Below, piece after piece: positions 15,773 to 23,852 of a stretch of 39,967 bases of DNA (position 1 is the stretch's first letter; each line of letters begins with the position of its first letter). The stretch covers positions 1-39,967 of the forward strand of contig NZ_CALXEE010000010.1 in the NCBI RefSeq assembly GCF_944387245.1, written 5' to 3'. This DNA is from an uncultured Intestinimonas sp. (GTDB lineage: Bacteria; Bacillota; Clostridia; Oscillospirales; Oscillospiraceae). The position numbers and the translations under genes are program-made. The notes beneath the pieces are model-generated. The model saw only the letters and a list, made by a program, of their open reading frames with translations, made no database searches and had not been told where the DNA came from.

Positions 15773-15801
15773 TTGCGTTTTTCCTTTTTTAGATGTATAA
15801 T
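15773..15801 (+). promoter_or_regulatory. Promoter of typA
   Basis: -35 TTGCGT (15773-15778) and a perfect -10 TATAAT (15796-15801) are 17 bases apart. The transcript would carry a leader of ~330 bases before the typA ATG. Confidence 0.75.
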
Positions 15802-15877
15802 ACGTCGTTACGAATCCTGCGGCCGCCGGACAGCTTGTCGCTGGGCGGTCTTGTCATATGAGCAGGCAGGAAAAAGC

Positions 15878-15940
15878 ATGCAGAATCAGCATCTGCGCAA
15901 CGCAGCCATCATTGCCCACATCGGCGCAAAGTCCGCTTGA
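15878..15940 (+). pseudogene. Truncated copy of the typA 5' end in the typA leader
   Basis: An ATG-to-TGA frame of 20 codons encodes MQNQHLRNAAIIAHI then GAKSA. It mirrors TypA's own start, [15 protein letters not shown]. The two DNA segments agree at 41 of the first 50 bases, with most differences silent or conservative. Similarity ends where TypA's DHGKTT P-loop begins. It may be the remnant of a displaced or duplicated typA, or a short leader peptide. The ribosome site upstream (GGCAGG) is weak. The remaining leader to 16137 holds only a GC-rich inverted repeat near 16075-16107. Confidence 0.65.
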
Positions 15941-16137
15941 TTCCGTTTCCGCCGGGCGGCGAAATCTGCGCCCGCCCCCTTGCGCCTCCTCTCCCCACAA
16001 AATCGGCGATTTTTTTGGGCCCCTCTTATGAACGGATGCATTTACAACATTTTGCCTCGTAAAATACTTGTACGCGCCGGAGGCGCGACCCGCCTGACGG
16101 CGGGCGCATGGTCTGGCCGTATCAAAGGAGATAGAAT

Positions 16138-17961
16138 ATGCAGAATCAAAATTTGCGCAACGTAGCCATCATCGCCCACGTCGACCACGGTAAGACCACC
16201 CTGGTGGACGAGATGCTCAAGCAGGGCGGCGCGTTCCGCGAGAACCAGGCCGTGGCCGAGCGTGTCATGGACTCCAACGACCTGGAGCGCGAGCGCGGCA
16301 TCACCATCCTGGCCAAAAACACCGCCGTGCAGTACGGCGACGTGAAGATCAACATCGTGGACACCCCGGGCCACGCCGACTTCGGCGGCGAGGTGGAGCG
16401 CATCCTCAAGATGGTCAACGGCGTCATCCTGCTGGTGGACGCCGCCGAGGGCCCCATGCCCCAGACCCGCTTCGTCCTCTCCAAGGCCCTGGAGCTGGGC
16501 CACCGGGTCATCGTGGTGGTCAACAAGATCGACCGCCCCGACCAGCGCATCCACGAGGTCTGCGACGAGGTGCTGGAGCTCCTGATGGACCTCAACGCCA
16601 CCGAGGAGCAGTTCGACTCCCCCACCCTCTTCTGCTCCGGCCGCAACGGCACCGCCTCCTACTCCCCTGACGTGCCCGGCACCGACCTCAAGCCCCTCTT
16701 TGACACCATCATCGACTATATCCCCGCCCCCGAGGCCGACGTGGGCCAGCCCTTCCAGATGCTGGTCTCCTCCATCGACTACAACGAGTTCGTGGGTCGC
16801 ATCGCCATCGGCCGCATTGAGCGGGGCACCATCAAGCAGAACCAGGAGATCGCGGTGTGCAACTACCACGATCCCGACGCCGCCCCCCAGAAGGCCAAGG
16901 CCACTGCCCTCTACCAGTTCCAGGGCCTGAGCAAGGTGCCCGTCACCGAGGCCGACGCCGGCAACATCATCGCCATGAGCGGCATCGGCGACATCACCAT
17001 CGGCGACACCATCTGCGCCCCCGACTGCGTGGAGCCCATCGAGTTCGTCAAAATCTCCGCCCCCACCATCGAGATGACCTTCTCCGTCAACGACTCCCCC
17101 TTCGCCGGCCGTGAGGGCAAATTCGTCACCTCCCGCCAGCTCCGGGAGCGCCTCTTCCGGGAGACCCTCAAGGACGTCTCCCTCCGGGTCACCGAGACCG
17201 ACTCCACCGACTCCTTCAACGTGGCCGGCCGCGGCGAGATGTCCCTCTCCATCCTCATGGAGACCATGCGCCGCGAAGGCTACGAGTTCCAGGTCTCCCC
17301 GCCCCGCGTCCTGTACCAGGAGATCGACGGCAAGAAGTGCGAGCCCATCGAGCGCCTGGTCTGCGACGTGCCCAGCGACGCCGTGGGCTCCGTCATCGAG
17401 AAGATCGGCTCCCGTAAGGGCGAGATGCTGGAGATGACCCCCGTGGGTAACCGCATGAAGCTGGAGTTCCTGGTCCCCGCCCGGGGCCTCTTCGGCTACC
17501 GAAACGAGTTCCTTACCGACACCAAGGGCGAGGGCATCATGGCCTCCGTCTTTGAGTGCTACGCCCCCTACAAGGGCGACATCGCCCGTCGCTCCAGCGG
17601 CTCCCTGGTCTCCTTCGAGACCGGCGAGAGCGTCACCTACGGCCTCTTCAACGCCCAGGAGCGCGGCGTGCTCTTCATCGGTCCCGGCGTGCCCGTCTAC
17701 GCCGGCATGGTGGTGGGCGAGACCCCCAAGAGCGAGGACATTACCGTCAACATTTGCAAGAAGAAGCAGCTCACCAACATGCGGGCCGCCGGAAGCGACG
17801 AGGCCCTCCGCCTCACCACCCCCCGGCAGATGTCCCTGGAGCAGTGCCTGGAGTTCCTGGCCGACGACGAGCTGCTGGAGGTCACCCCCGAGTCCCTGCG
17901 CCTGCGCAAGCGCATCCTCAGCCACGCCGACCGCATGAAGGCCCTCAAGGGCAACAAGTAA
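16138..17961 (+). CDS. typA: Ribosome-associated GTPase TypA/BipA
   Basis: This 607-residue translational GTPase of the EF-G family assists ribosome assembly and stress or cold adaptation. The G domain shows [10 protein letters not shown] (G1, about 14-23), RGITI (G2), [14 protein letters not shown] (G3, near 72) and NKIDRP (G4, near 128). A beta-barrel domain II and two EF-G-like domains follow. The TypA-specific C-terminal domain ends with SLRLRKRIL. Length is typical. AAAGGAG precedes the ATG. It is monocistronic: a strong promoter lies upstream at 15773 and a bidirectional terminator downstream. The leader carries a degenerate copy of its first codons. Confidence 0.97.
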   Translation: MQNQNLRNVAIIAHVDHGKTTLVDEMLKQGGAFRENQAVAERVMDSNDLERERGITILAKNTAVQYGDVKINIVDTPGHADFGGEVERILKMVNGVILLVDAAEGPMPQTRFVLSKALELGHRVIVVVNKIDRPDQRIHEVCDEVLELLMDLNATEEQFDSPTLFCSGRNGTASYSPDVPGTDLKPLFDTIIDYIPAPEADVGQPFQMLVSSIDYNEFVGRIAIGRIERGTIKQNQEIAVCNYHDPDAAPQKAKATALYQFQGLSKVPVTEADAGNIIAMSGIGDITIGDTICAPDCVEPIEFVKISAPTIEMTFSVNDSPFAGREGKFVTSRQLRERLFRETLKDVSLRVTETDSTDSFNVAGRGEMSLSILMETMRREGYEFQVSPPRVLYQEIDGKKCEPIERLVCDVPSDAVGSVIEKIGSRKGEMLEMTPVGNRMKLEFLVPARGLFGYRNEFLTDTKGEGIMASVFECYAPYKGDIARRSSGSLVSFETGESVTYGLFNAQERGVLFIGPGVPVYAGMVVGETPKSEDITVNICKKKQLTNMRAAGSDEALRLTTPRQMSLEQCLEFLADDELLEVTPESLRLRKRILSHADRMKALKGNK

Positions 17962-17973
17962 ATTCCGATATAG

Positions 17974-18014
17974 AAAAAAGACCTTCCGCTTGGAGTGACG
18001 GAAGGTCTTTTTTT
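17974..18014. terminator. Bidirectional terminator between typA and the SPFH gene
   Basis: AAAAAAGACCTTCCG (17974-17988) pairs with CGGAAGGTCTTTTTT (17999 on). It has A-runs on one side and T-runs on the other. It ends typA (+) and the convergent minus-strand operon, whose last stop is at 18019. Confidence 0.92.
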
Positions 18015-18018
18015 GTAT

Positions 18019-19101
18019 TTAGGTCCCGGGCGCCGGGTCCAGGGGCCGGCCGCACCGGGCGCAGAAGCGGTCCCCCGGCTGGCAGGGGGCGCCGCAGGCT
18101 CCGCAGTGGGGATTCTGGCGCATGACAGCCTGACCGCATTTGGGACAGAAGGCGGCTCCGGCGGGGAGGGCCGTGCCGCAGCGGACGCAGTAGGCCGGGG
18201 CCTCCGCCGTACCGGCGGGTCCGGCGGGTGGAGCCGGTTGGACGGATTGGAGGTTCTGCCGCACCAGGTCGGCCACCGCCGCCCCCATGGCCGCCCCCAT
18301 GCCCACGCCGGCCATGCCGCCGTCGCCCCCCAGCTGGTCAGCCGCACGGCCCAGGATGGTGTAGGTCTGGGCCTGCTGGTAGTTGTAGTTGAGGGCCTCC
18401 ATCTTCTGCCGCTCACTGAGCACCGCCTTAAGCCGCTGCACCGAGGGGTCGTTCTCCGGGGCGTTGATGGAGCTGATGAAAAAGCTGACCAGCCGGATGC
18501 CGTAGGCGGCAAAGAAGTCCTGGAGCCGCCCGGCAATGCGCTCCGAGAGCTCGGCGATGCGGGCGCTGGCCTCCACGAAGCTGATGCCCTCCTCGGTGAG
18601 GGCGGTGGAGAGCTCGTCGGTGACCCGGCTGCCCACCAGTCCCCGGAAATAGCGGATCAGATCGTCGGTGGTGTAGGCGTGGGCGGTGCCCACCAGCTTT
18701 TCCACAAACAGCCCCGGGTCCTCCACCGATACGCCGTACTGCCCGAAGGCCCGGAGGGGGATGATGACCTGATACACCGGGTCCCTGAGCTGAATGGGCA
18801 CCTGGGTGCCCCACTTGATGTCCAGGATGCTGCGCTGATTGACATAAAATACTTCCGCCGTGAAGGGGGAGCGGCCCCCGAAGGGGAGGTTGACCAGGGC
18901 GCTGAGGATGGGCAGGTTGTTGGTGTCCAGGGTATAGGTGCCGCTCTCAAAGAGGTCGCAGATCCGCCCCTCCTTGACAAAGACCGCCGTCTGGGCCGGG
19001 CCCACCACCAGCTGGGAGCCGCTGTTCATGTTCTCCTTGGGGTACTTCCACACCAGGGCCTCCTGAGGACCCTCAAACTTGATGACTTGAAAGAGCGCCA
19101 T
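18019..19101 (-). CDS. SPFH-domain protein with two C-terminal zinc ribbons (YdjI-like)
   Basis: The product has 360 residues. Residues ~25-260 are an SPFH/band-7 domain of the YdjI ('virion core protein-like') type: ALVWKYPKENMNSGSQLVV, a block containing FTAEVFYVN, then IKWGTQVPIQLRDPVY and QDFFAAYGIRLVSFFISSI. A Gly/Ala-rich linker (GMGAAMGAAVADLV) follows. Two zinc ribbons follow, CVRCG...CPKCG and CGACG...CARCG. SPFH proteins form membrane-bound rings or microdomains; in B. subtilis YdjI acts with YdjG/YdjH in locating PspA. AGGAGG precedes the ATG. The LRR gene ends 12 bp upstream, so the pair is co-translated and both products carry zinc ribbons. Last gene of the operon. Confidence 0.85.
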   Translation of the reverse strand: MALFQVIKFEGPQEALVWKYPKENMNSGSQLVVGPAQTAVFVKEGRICDLFESGTYTLDTNNLPILSALVNLPFGGRSPFTAEVFYVNQRSILDIKWGTQVPIQLRDPVYQVIIPLRAFGQYGVSVEDPGLFVEKLVGTAHAYTTDDLIRYFRGLVGSRVTDELSTALTEEGISFVEASARIAELSERIAGRLQDFFAAYGIRLVSFFISSINAPENDPSVQRLKAVLSERQKMEALNYNYQQAQTYTILGRAADQLGGDGGMAGVGMGAAMGAAVADLVRQNLQSVQPAPPAGPAGTAEAPAYCVRCGTALPAGAAFCPKCGQAVMRQNPHCGACGAPCQPGDRFCARCGRPLDPAPGT

Positions 19102-19113
19102 AGCGCCCGCCTC

Positions 19114-21180
19114 CTATCGGATGAGAATGAGGCCGTCCCGGTCCTCCACCGGGCCGTAGTCGGGGATGGGATTTCCGGAGAGATTCAGATAGGTGAGCCC
19201 AGTCAGGCCGGAGAGGGGGGTGAGGTCGCTGACGCTGTTGCCGGAGAGGTCCAGCCGGGTGAGATTCGTGAGCCCCGCCAGGGGGGTGAGGTCGGACACC
19301 CCGCAGTCGGAGAGGTCCAGCTCCTCCAGCCAGGTGAGACCGGCCAGAGGCTCCACAAAGGCGGAGGCGGGTCCGGCCTCATAGCTCCAGTAGAGGTCGC
19401 CGGGGCCCGGCGGGGTGTCCACCATGTCCCGGAAGCCGGACAGGTCCAGCCGCCGCAGCTGCGTAAGCCCGGACAGGAGGGAGAAGTCGGTCCCCTCCGC
19501 GTCCACCTCCGAGAGGTCCAGCACCTGGAGGGTGGGGATAGTGAGCACCAGGTCCAGAGGGCCGTACACCGAGTGGCCCCCCAGGTCCAGCTCCTCCAGG
19601 GGAAGGCCCCGGAGACCGCTCAGCCCCACCAGGGCGGTGTCGTAGATGGCGTAAAAGCTGGTCTCCCCACGCAGGTCCAGCTTCCTCAGGTGGGTGAGCC
19701 CCCCAAGGGCGGAGAGGTCGGTCTCGCTGCGGGTGAAGTAGAGGGTGAGCTCCTCCAGGTTGGAAAGGGACAACAGATAGCTCAGATCCTTGGTGGAGAG
19801 GAGCTCCAGGGAGGTGAGAGCGGTGAGGGCGGCCATGTCCGCCTGGCTCTCGAAGGTCTCGTCGCTCTCCAGCACCAGACGGGTGAGGTGGGTGAGCCCG
19901 CCCAGCTCGGGCACCTGCTCCACCTCGTCATTGCTGGTAAAGGTGAGGGAGGTGAGCCCGGTAAGGCCCCCCAGGAAGGCGGTGTTGGTGACCCCGGTGT
20001 CGACCACCGACAGCTCCTTGAGGCCGGTGAGCCCGGCGATGGGGGAGAGGTCGGTGACGGCCTGCCCCGTCAGGGAGAGGCTGGTGAGCTGGCTCATCTG
20101 GGCCAGGGAGGCCACGCTGGTGAGTCCGTCGTTGTCCACCAGAGTCAGGGAGGTGAGTCCCTTCAGGGCGGGCAGCACCGAGAGGTCGGTGAGGTCGGTG
20201 TTGGTGAGGTTCAGCGACTTCAGGCTGGTCAGGGCGTCCACCCCCGCCAGGGAGGTAAGGGGGCTGTTGAGAATGGTCAGCTCCTCCAGACCCGTCAGGC
20301 TGGCGAGGGGGGTGAGGTCGGTGAGGGTGCCGCTGCCGGTGGCGAGGGCGGTGAGGCGGGGCAGCAGCAGCTCCTCGGCGTCCACCCGCTTCTCCCGCAC
20401 CTCCAGCCCCAGCAGCCCCTGGAAGCAGAAGAGGCCCAGGCCGTCCGAGAGGTCGCCCCCCTCCACCTGGAAGGTGACGGCCCCGGCGTCGGTACCGGCG
20501 GGGTCATAGCCGATGGCCACCGTCCGGCCCCCGGAGAGGGGGTCCTCACTGCCCACAGAGAGGTAGGTGATGTCCTGGAGGTCGGCCAGGGTGATGAGGC
20601 CGGCGCTCTTGCCCAGCAGCAGCTCCAGGGCCTGCCGCAGGGGGGAGCCGGGCATGAGGACATCCAAGGTGGTGTCGGCCACCTGGGGGAAGAGGGCGGC
20701 CTCCCCGGACAGGGCGTCGCTCAGCAGAGCCAGCCGCACGGCCTGGATCTCCTGGCCATAGCTCCGGAAGGTCTCCATGCACCAGCTGCCCGTCTCCTCC
20801 CCGGGCGCCTGCTCCACCATCAGATAGGCGTAGTTCCAGGCCAGCTCCGTCCGGTTCTGCTCCAGATAGCTGGCGATGACCACCTCATAGGCGTCTGTGT
20901 CGGCGGTTTCGTCCTGAATGGCCGCCAGGGCGGACTCCAGCTTCCCCTGGCTGCCGCCTCCGCCGGCGCTCAGCAGCGCCGTCACTACCCAGCCCGCGCC
21001 CAGCAGGGCCAGCAGCAGGAGCAGCAGCACCCCGGCGCGTCCCCGGCGGGACGCCTGGGGCGCTTGGGCCGCCGCCGGAGCCGGCGGCGGCGCAGGCAGG
21101 GGGCTGCCGCAGGAGGGGCAGTAGCGCTCCCCGGCATCCACGATCGACTGGCAGTATTCACATTTTACCGTTGCCTTCAT
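19114..21180 (-). CDS. Zinc-ribbon, membrane-anchored leucine-rich-repeat protein
   Basis: This 688-residue protein starts with a cytoplasmic zinc ribbon, CEYCQSIVDAGERYCPSCG (7-25). A Pro/Ala linker and one membrane helix, GVLLLLLLALLGAGWVVTALL (about 49-70), follow. The exported part has a helical region of ~200 residues and then many ~22-residue LRRs from about 275 to the end (LTxLxxLxLxxNxxTDLSxL type, internalin-like). The topology resembles YdjG-type zinc-ribbon membrane proteins with an LRR sensor or adhesion domain outside. GAGGTG precedes the ATG. It sits between an MBL hydrolase gene (67-bp gap) and the SPFH gene (12-bp gap). The ligand is unknown. Confidence 0.85.
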   Translation of the reverse strand: MKATVKCEYCQSIVDAGERYCPSCGSPLPAPPPAPAAAQAPQASRRGRAGVLLLLLLALLGAGWVVTALLSAGGGGSQGKLESALAAIQDETADTDAYEVVIASYLEQNRTELAWNYAYLMVEQAPGEETGSWCMETFRSYGQEIQAVRLALLSDALSGEAALFPQVADTTLDVLMPGSPLRQALELLLGKSAGLITLADLQDITYLSVGSEDPLSGGRTVAIGYDPAGTDAGAVTFQVEGGDLSDGLGLFCFQGLLGLEVREKRVDAEELLLPRLTALATGSGTLTDLTPLASLTGLEELTILNSPLTSLAGVDALTSLKSLNLTNTDLTDLSVLPALKGLTSLTLVDNDGLTSVASLAQMSQLTSLSLTGQAVTDLSPIAGLTGLKELSVVDTGVTNTAFLGGLTGLTSLTFTSNDEVEQVPELGGLTHLTRLVLESDETFESQADMAALTALTSLELLSTKDLSYLLSLSNLEELTLYFTRSETDLSALGGLTHLRKLDLRGETSFYAIYDTALVGLSGLRGLPLEELDLGGHSVYGPLDLVLTIPTLQVLDLSEVDAEGTDFSLLSGLTQLRRLDLSGFRDMVDTPPGPGDLYWSYEAGPASAFVEPLAGLTWLEELDLSDCGVSDLTPLAGLTNLTRLDLSGNSVSDLTPLSGLTGLTYLNLSGNPIPDYGPVEDRDGLILIR

Positions 21181-21247
21181 CCCGACACCTCAATATGTAG
21201 CATCCGAAATTTCCTGCAGAGCTTCCAGAAAATGCGTGGAGACTGCC

Positions 21248-22135
21248 TCAGACCCGGACGAAATACCGCACGCCCTCCCGGATCACGATGTCCATGCGGC
21301 CCATATCCACCAGGTACTCCGCCATGGCGTCGATGTTCCGGGCGTAGAGGGCGGCCTTCTCCACGTGGGTGGTGAGGAGCTGCTTCTTCCGGTAGTAGGC
21401 CAGGCACAGCTGGTCCATGCTCACCGCCTCCGGCGCCAGGGACAGCAGGTCTTCGCACAGCCGGTCCAGAGCCGCCAGGTTGGCGTCCACCAGACCGGGC
21501 AGGTCCTCCGTCACCCCCTGGTGGGCCACCACGCACACCTCACAGGGCGTGCGCCGTAGCTTCTCCATGCTCTGCCGGGCCTCCTCGTGGAGGGCGTGAT
21601 AGGGCAGCTTGGCGCTCTCCAGCACCTGCCCGGCCATGAGGGCGTCGGCGGTGTAGAGGACTCCGTCGGGGGTGACGGTGCAGATGTGGTCGGGGGTGTG
21701 GCCGGGGGTGTGGACCACCTGGAAGGGCACCGAACAGAACTCCATGATCCCGTCCCGGGTGCCCACCGTCTCGTCCACAGGCCCCAGCAGGTGGCCGTTC
21801 CGGGCCTCCAGGCTCCGGGGGGTGAAGGCGTTATACACCGCCTTATACATGATGAGGCTGGCGCTGAGGGCGGCCTCGCCCAGGGGCAGGCAGACCTTGG
21901 CCCCGTACCGCTTGCGCAGATAGCTGTTGTTGCCGGCGTGGTCCACATGGGCGTGGGAGCAGAACACGCCCAGAGGCGTCAGCCCCACCCCCTCCAGGGC
22001 GGCGGTGAGGGCCTCCCCCTCAAAGGCGTGGCCGCTGTCCAGCAGGACGCACTTGTCCCCCGGCAGGCGCACCAGAGGGATGAGCTCCGCCCCCACCAGG
22101 CACCAGGTATCTCCCTTGATCTGTCTCAGCTCCAC
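21248..22135 (-). CDS. Metallo-beta-lactamase-fold hydrolase
   Basis: This 295-residue MBL protein has the metal-binding signature CSHAHVDHAGN (about 60-68). A second-shell HTPGHTPDH lies near 142 and an Asp in LYTADALMAG near 165. The C-terminal ~90 residues form a helical cap. The substrate cannot be told from sequence; glyoxalase-II-like or other thioester and phosphoester hydrolases share this layout. Its first codons overlap the end of mnmA by 10 bp on the same strand, so translation is coupled. No signal peptide is seen. Confidence 0.85.
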   Translation of the reverse strand: MELRQIKGDTWCLVGAELIPLVRLPGDKCVLLDSGHAFEGEALTAALEGVGLTPLGVFCSHAHVDHAGNNSYLRKRYGAKVCLPLGEAALSASLIMYKAVYNAFTPRSLEARNGHLLGPVDETVGTRDGIMEFCSVPFQVVHTPGHTPDHICTVTPDGVLYTADALMAGQVLESAKLPYHALHEEARQSMEKLRRTPCEVCVVAHQGVTEDLPGLVDANLAALDRLCEDLLSLAPEAVSMDQLCLAYYRKKQLLTTHVEKAALYARNIDAMAEYLVDMGRMDIVIREGVRYFVRV

Positions 22136-23163
22136 GCCGCTTCGCTCCTTTCGATCCAGGCACTGCCCAGCACCACGTCGCCGTCATAAAAGACGGCCAA
22201 CTGGCCCGGTGTGGGCGCCCGGGCGGGCTCCGTCAGACGGACCTCCACCCGCTCCCCGGCCCCGGGCAGGAGGACGGCGGGGGTCTCAGTCCGGGAGTGG
22301 CGCAGCCGCACCGTCACCTCCATGGGGCCGTCCAGACCGTCCACGGCAATCCAGTTGGGCCGCACGCAGATCACCTGCCGGGCCATGAGGTCGCTGCCGT
22401 CGGAGAGGGTGACGGTGTTGCGGACGGGGTCGATGGCGGTGACATAGTATCGGTGGGGGCCGGACACCCCCAGCCCCCGGCCCTGGCCGATGGTGTAGTG
22501 GTGGTAGCCCTTGTGACGGCCCAGCACGTTGCCGTCCCTGTCGATAAAATCGCCCGGCGGCGGGGTCTCCCCCCGGCGGTCCAGCCAGGCGGCGTAATCC
22601 CCGTCGGGGATGAAGCAGATCTCCATGGAGTCGGGCTTCTGGGCCACGGACAGGCCCAGCTCGGCCGCCATGGCCCGGACCTGGGTCTTCTCATAGGGGC
22701 CCAGGGGGAAGACCACCCGGCGGAGGATGGTCTGGGTCAGCCGGGAGAGCATATAGGACTGGTCGTTGGCCGGCATGCCCTTGCGCAGCAGCACCCGGCC
22801 GTCGGGGCCGGGGGTGACCCGGGCGTAGTGACCGGTGGCCACGTACTGGGCCCCCTCCGCCTCGGCCACGTTGATGAGGGAGGGGAATTTCACCAGGGGA
22901 TTGCACCGGGCGCAGGGGAGGGGGGTCCGACCCGCCAGATACTCCCGCTGGAAGTCGGCGCAGACAAAGTGCTCCAGCTGCTCCCGGATATCCACCGTCC
23001 GGAAGGGGAGGGACAGGCTGTCCGCCAGGGCGGCGGCGGAGTCCCCGCCCCCCAGACCGATATCCAGAAAGACACAGATGACGTCGTAGTTTTCCCGGAG
23101 CAGGGCGGCGGACACGGCGGAGTCCACCCCGCCGGACAGGCCCAGGATCAGTTTTGGCTTCAT
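22126..23163 (-). CDS. mnmA: tRNA-specific 2-thiouridylase MnmA
   Basis: This 345-residue enzyme adds sulfur to U34 of tRNA-Lys, -Glu and -Gln. The N-terminal PP-loop reads LGLSGGVDSAVSA (8-20). The catalytic Cys pair lies in TPLPCARCNPLVKF (near 84-92) and MEICFIPDGDY (near 185). GHYARV and NDQSYMLSRL are also present. The C-terminal beta-barrel is complete. I chose ATG 23163 because GGAGGT lies 5 bases upstream; an ATG at 23175 has no such site. It is slightly shorter than many homologues (~360). It is the first gene of the four-gene minus-strand run ending with the SPFH gene. mnmG, for the other U34 modification, lies just upstream beyond a repeat cluster. Confidence 0.93.
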   Translation of the reverse strand: MKPKLILGLSGGVDSAVSAALLRENYDVICVFLDIGLGGGDSAAALADSLSLPFRTVDIREQLEHFVCADFQREYLAGRTPLPCARCNPLVKFPSLINVAEAEGAQYVATGHYARVTPGPDGRVLLRKGMPANDQSYMLSRLTQTILRRVVFPLGPYEKTQVRAMAAELGLSVAQKPDSMEICFIPDGDYAAWLDRRGETPPPGDFIDRDGNVLGRHKGYHHYTIGQGRGLGVSGPHRYYVTAIDPVRNTVTLSDGSDLMARQVICVRPNWIAVDGLDGPMEVTVRLRHSRTETPAVLLPGAGERVEVRLTEPARAPTPGQLAVFYDGDVVLGSAWIERSEAAWS

Positions 23164-23187
23164 AGTTACCTCCATGTGAAAAGGGGG

Positions 23188-23213
23188 TGGGTAGGGGCGG
23201 ATATCATTCGCCC
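23188..23213 (-). repeat. Family E short repeat, copy 1
   Basis: On the minus strand this reads GGGCGAATGATATCCGCCCC then TACCC. It matches 31592-31617 on the plus strand (GGGCGGATGATATCCGCCCC then TACCC). Confidence 0.6.
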
Positions 23214-23280
23214 AAAAGCCTTCCCCTGGGGGTCTGACTGTCCGGTGGACAGTCAGAAGAAATCACTTCTTCCTTGACCC

Positions 23281-23318
23281 GTGGTGGCATTTGCGGAGCA
23301 AATGACGGATGAGGGGGA
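23281..23318 (+). repeat. Family A repeat, half copy A7
   Basis: Only the second hairpin (GCATTTGC-gga-GCAAATG) and the GGATGAGGG tail are present. The CCTTCCCC hairpin is missing. Confidence 0.65.
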
Positions 23319-23392
23319 GACTTGCAGCGTGGTTTGCGCTTCTGTCAAGGTACCTCTTGTTGTGGGGGCGGCGCTAAACCACATGTAAAAAT

Positions 23393-23490
23393 GGGGCCCC
23401 CGCGCGAGCCCAGCGCAGCGGGTCGCGTGGGGAGAGGACGAGCAAGGAAGCGGAGTGAGAAATGCCCGACAGGGCGTTTTGAACGGTGCG
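23393..23490 (+). repeat. Family D repeat, copy 1
   Basis: The ~100-bp segment shares GAGCCCAGCG-AGCGGGTC, GAGGA, GCAAGG-AGC, GAGA and CGGTGC landmarks in the same order with 31079-31175. It abuts copy B3. Confidence 0.6.
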
Positions 23491-23497
23491 GACTTTG

Positions 23498-23752
23498 CGA
23501 GGACGACAAAACCTGTTTCTTTTTCCCGCAGGAAAAAGAAATGGTTTTTGGAATCCAAAGAAAAAGGGGCTCCCAAAGGGGTTGAGTGGCTCCAAATAGG
23601 AATCCGGCGGCCCGTCTTTACGCCCCCATTGAGCACCGGCACCAGCACCGTCCACAGGTGACTCCGCCGGTGGAACAGCGAAAACCTGTGGTCCTATCCC
23701 ACATTTTTTCGCCGCCTGCGTGGGCGGGTGTCGGGGCGTGGCGGCGCTGACT
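23498..23752 (+). repeat. Family B dispersed repeat, copy B3
   Basis: It has the full block order seen in B1, including CACCGTCCACAGGTGACTCC with GGTGGAACAG, which is shared only with B1. This defines a B1/B3 subfamily. It lies in the 690-bp gene-free stretch between mnmA and mnmG (23164-23852). Confidence 0.85.
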
Positions 23753-23797
23753 GGAATTTTCTTTGTTGTAACGTGGGATGGTTTTGGGTGGCGTCCC

Positions 23798-23830
23798 ATT
23801 GACCTTCCCCCCCACAGGGGGGAAGGTTTT
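23798..23830 (+). repeat. Family A repeat, half copy A8
   Basis: Only the first hairpin remains, CCTTCCCCCC/GGGGGGAAGG. It lies just downstream of the mnmG stop. Confidence 0.6.
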
Positions 23831-23852
23831 TGGGCAGTCGATTGTCGCCCGT

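Noticed and set aside
17995-21375. 1126-codon plus-strand frame opposite the SPFH and LRR genes
   Set aside because: It is an antisense shadow crossing two genes and a terminator, with no recognisable domain. Similar shadows lie opposite typA (16042-17925), the rib genes (6270-8465) and mnmG (23778-25850).
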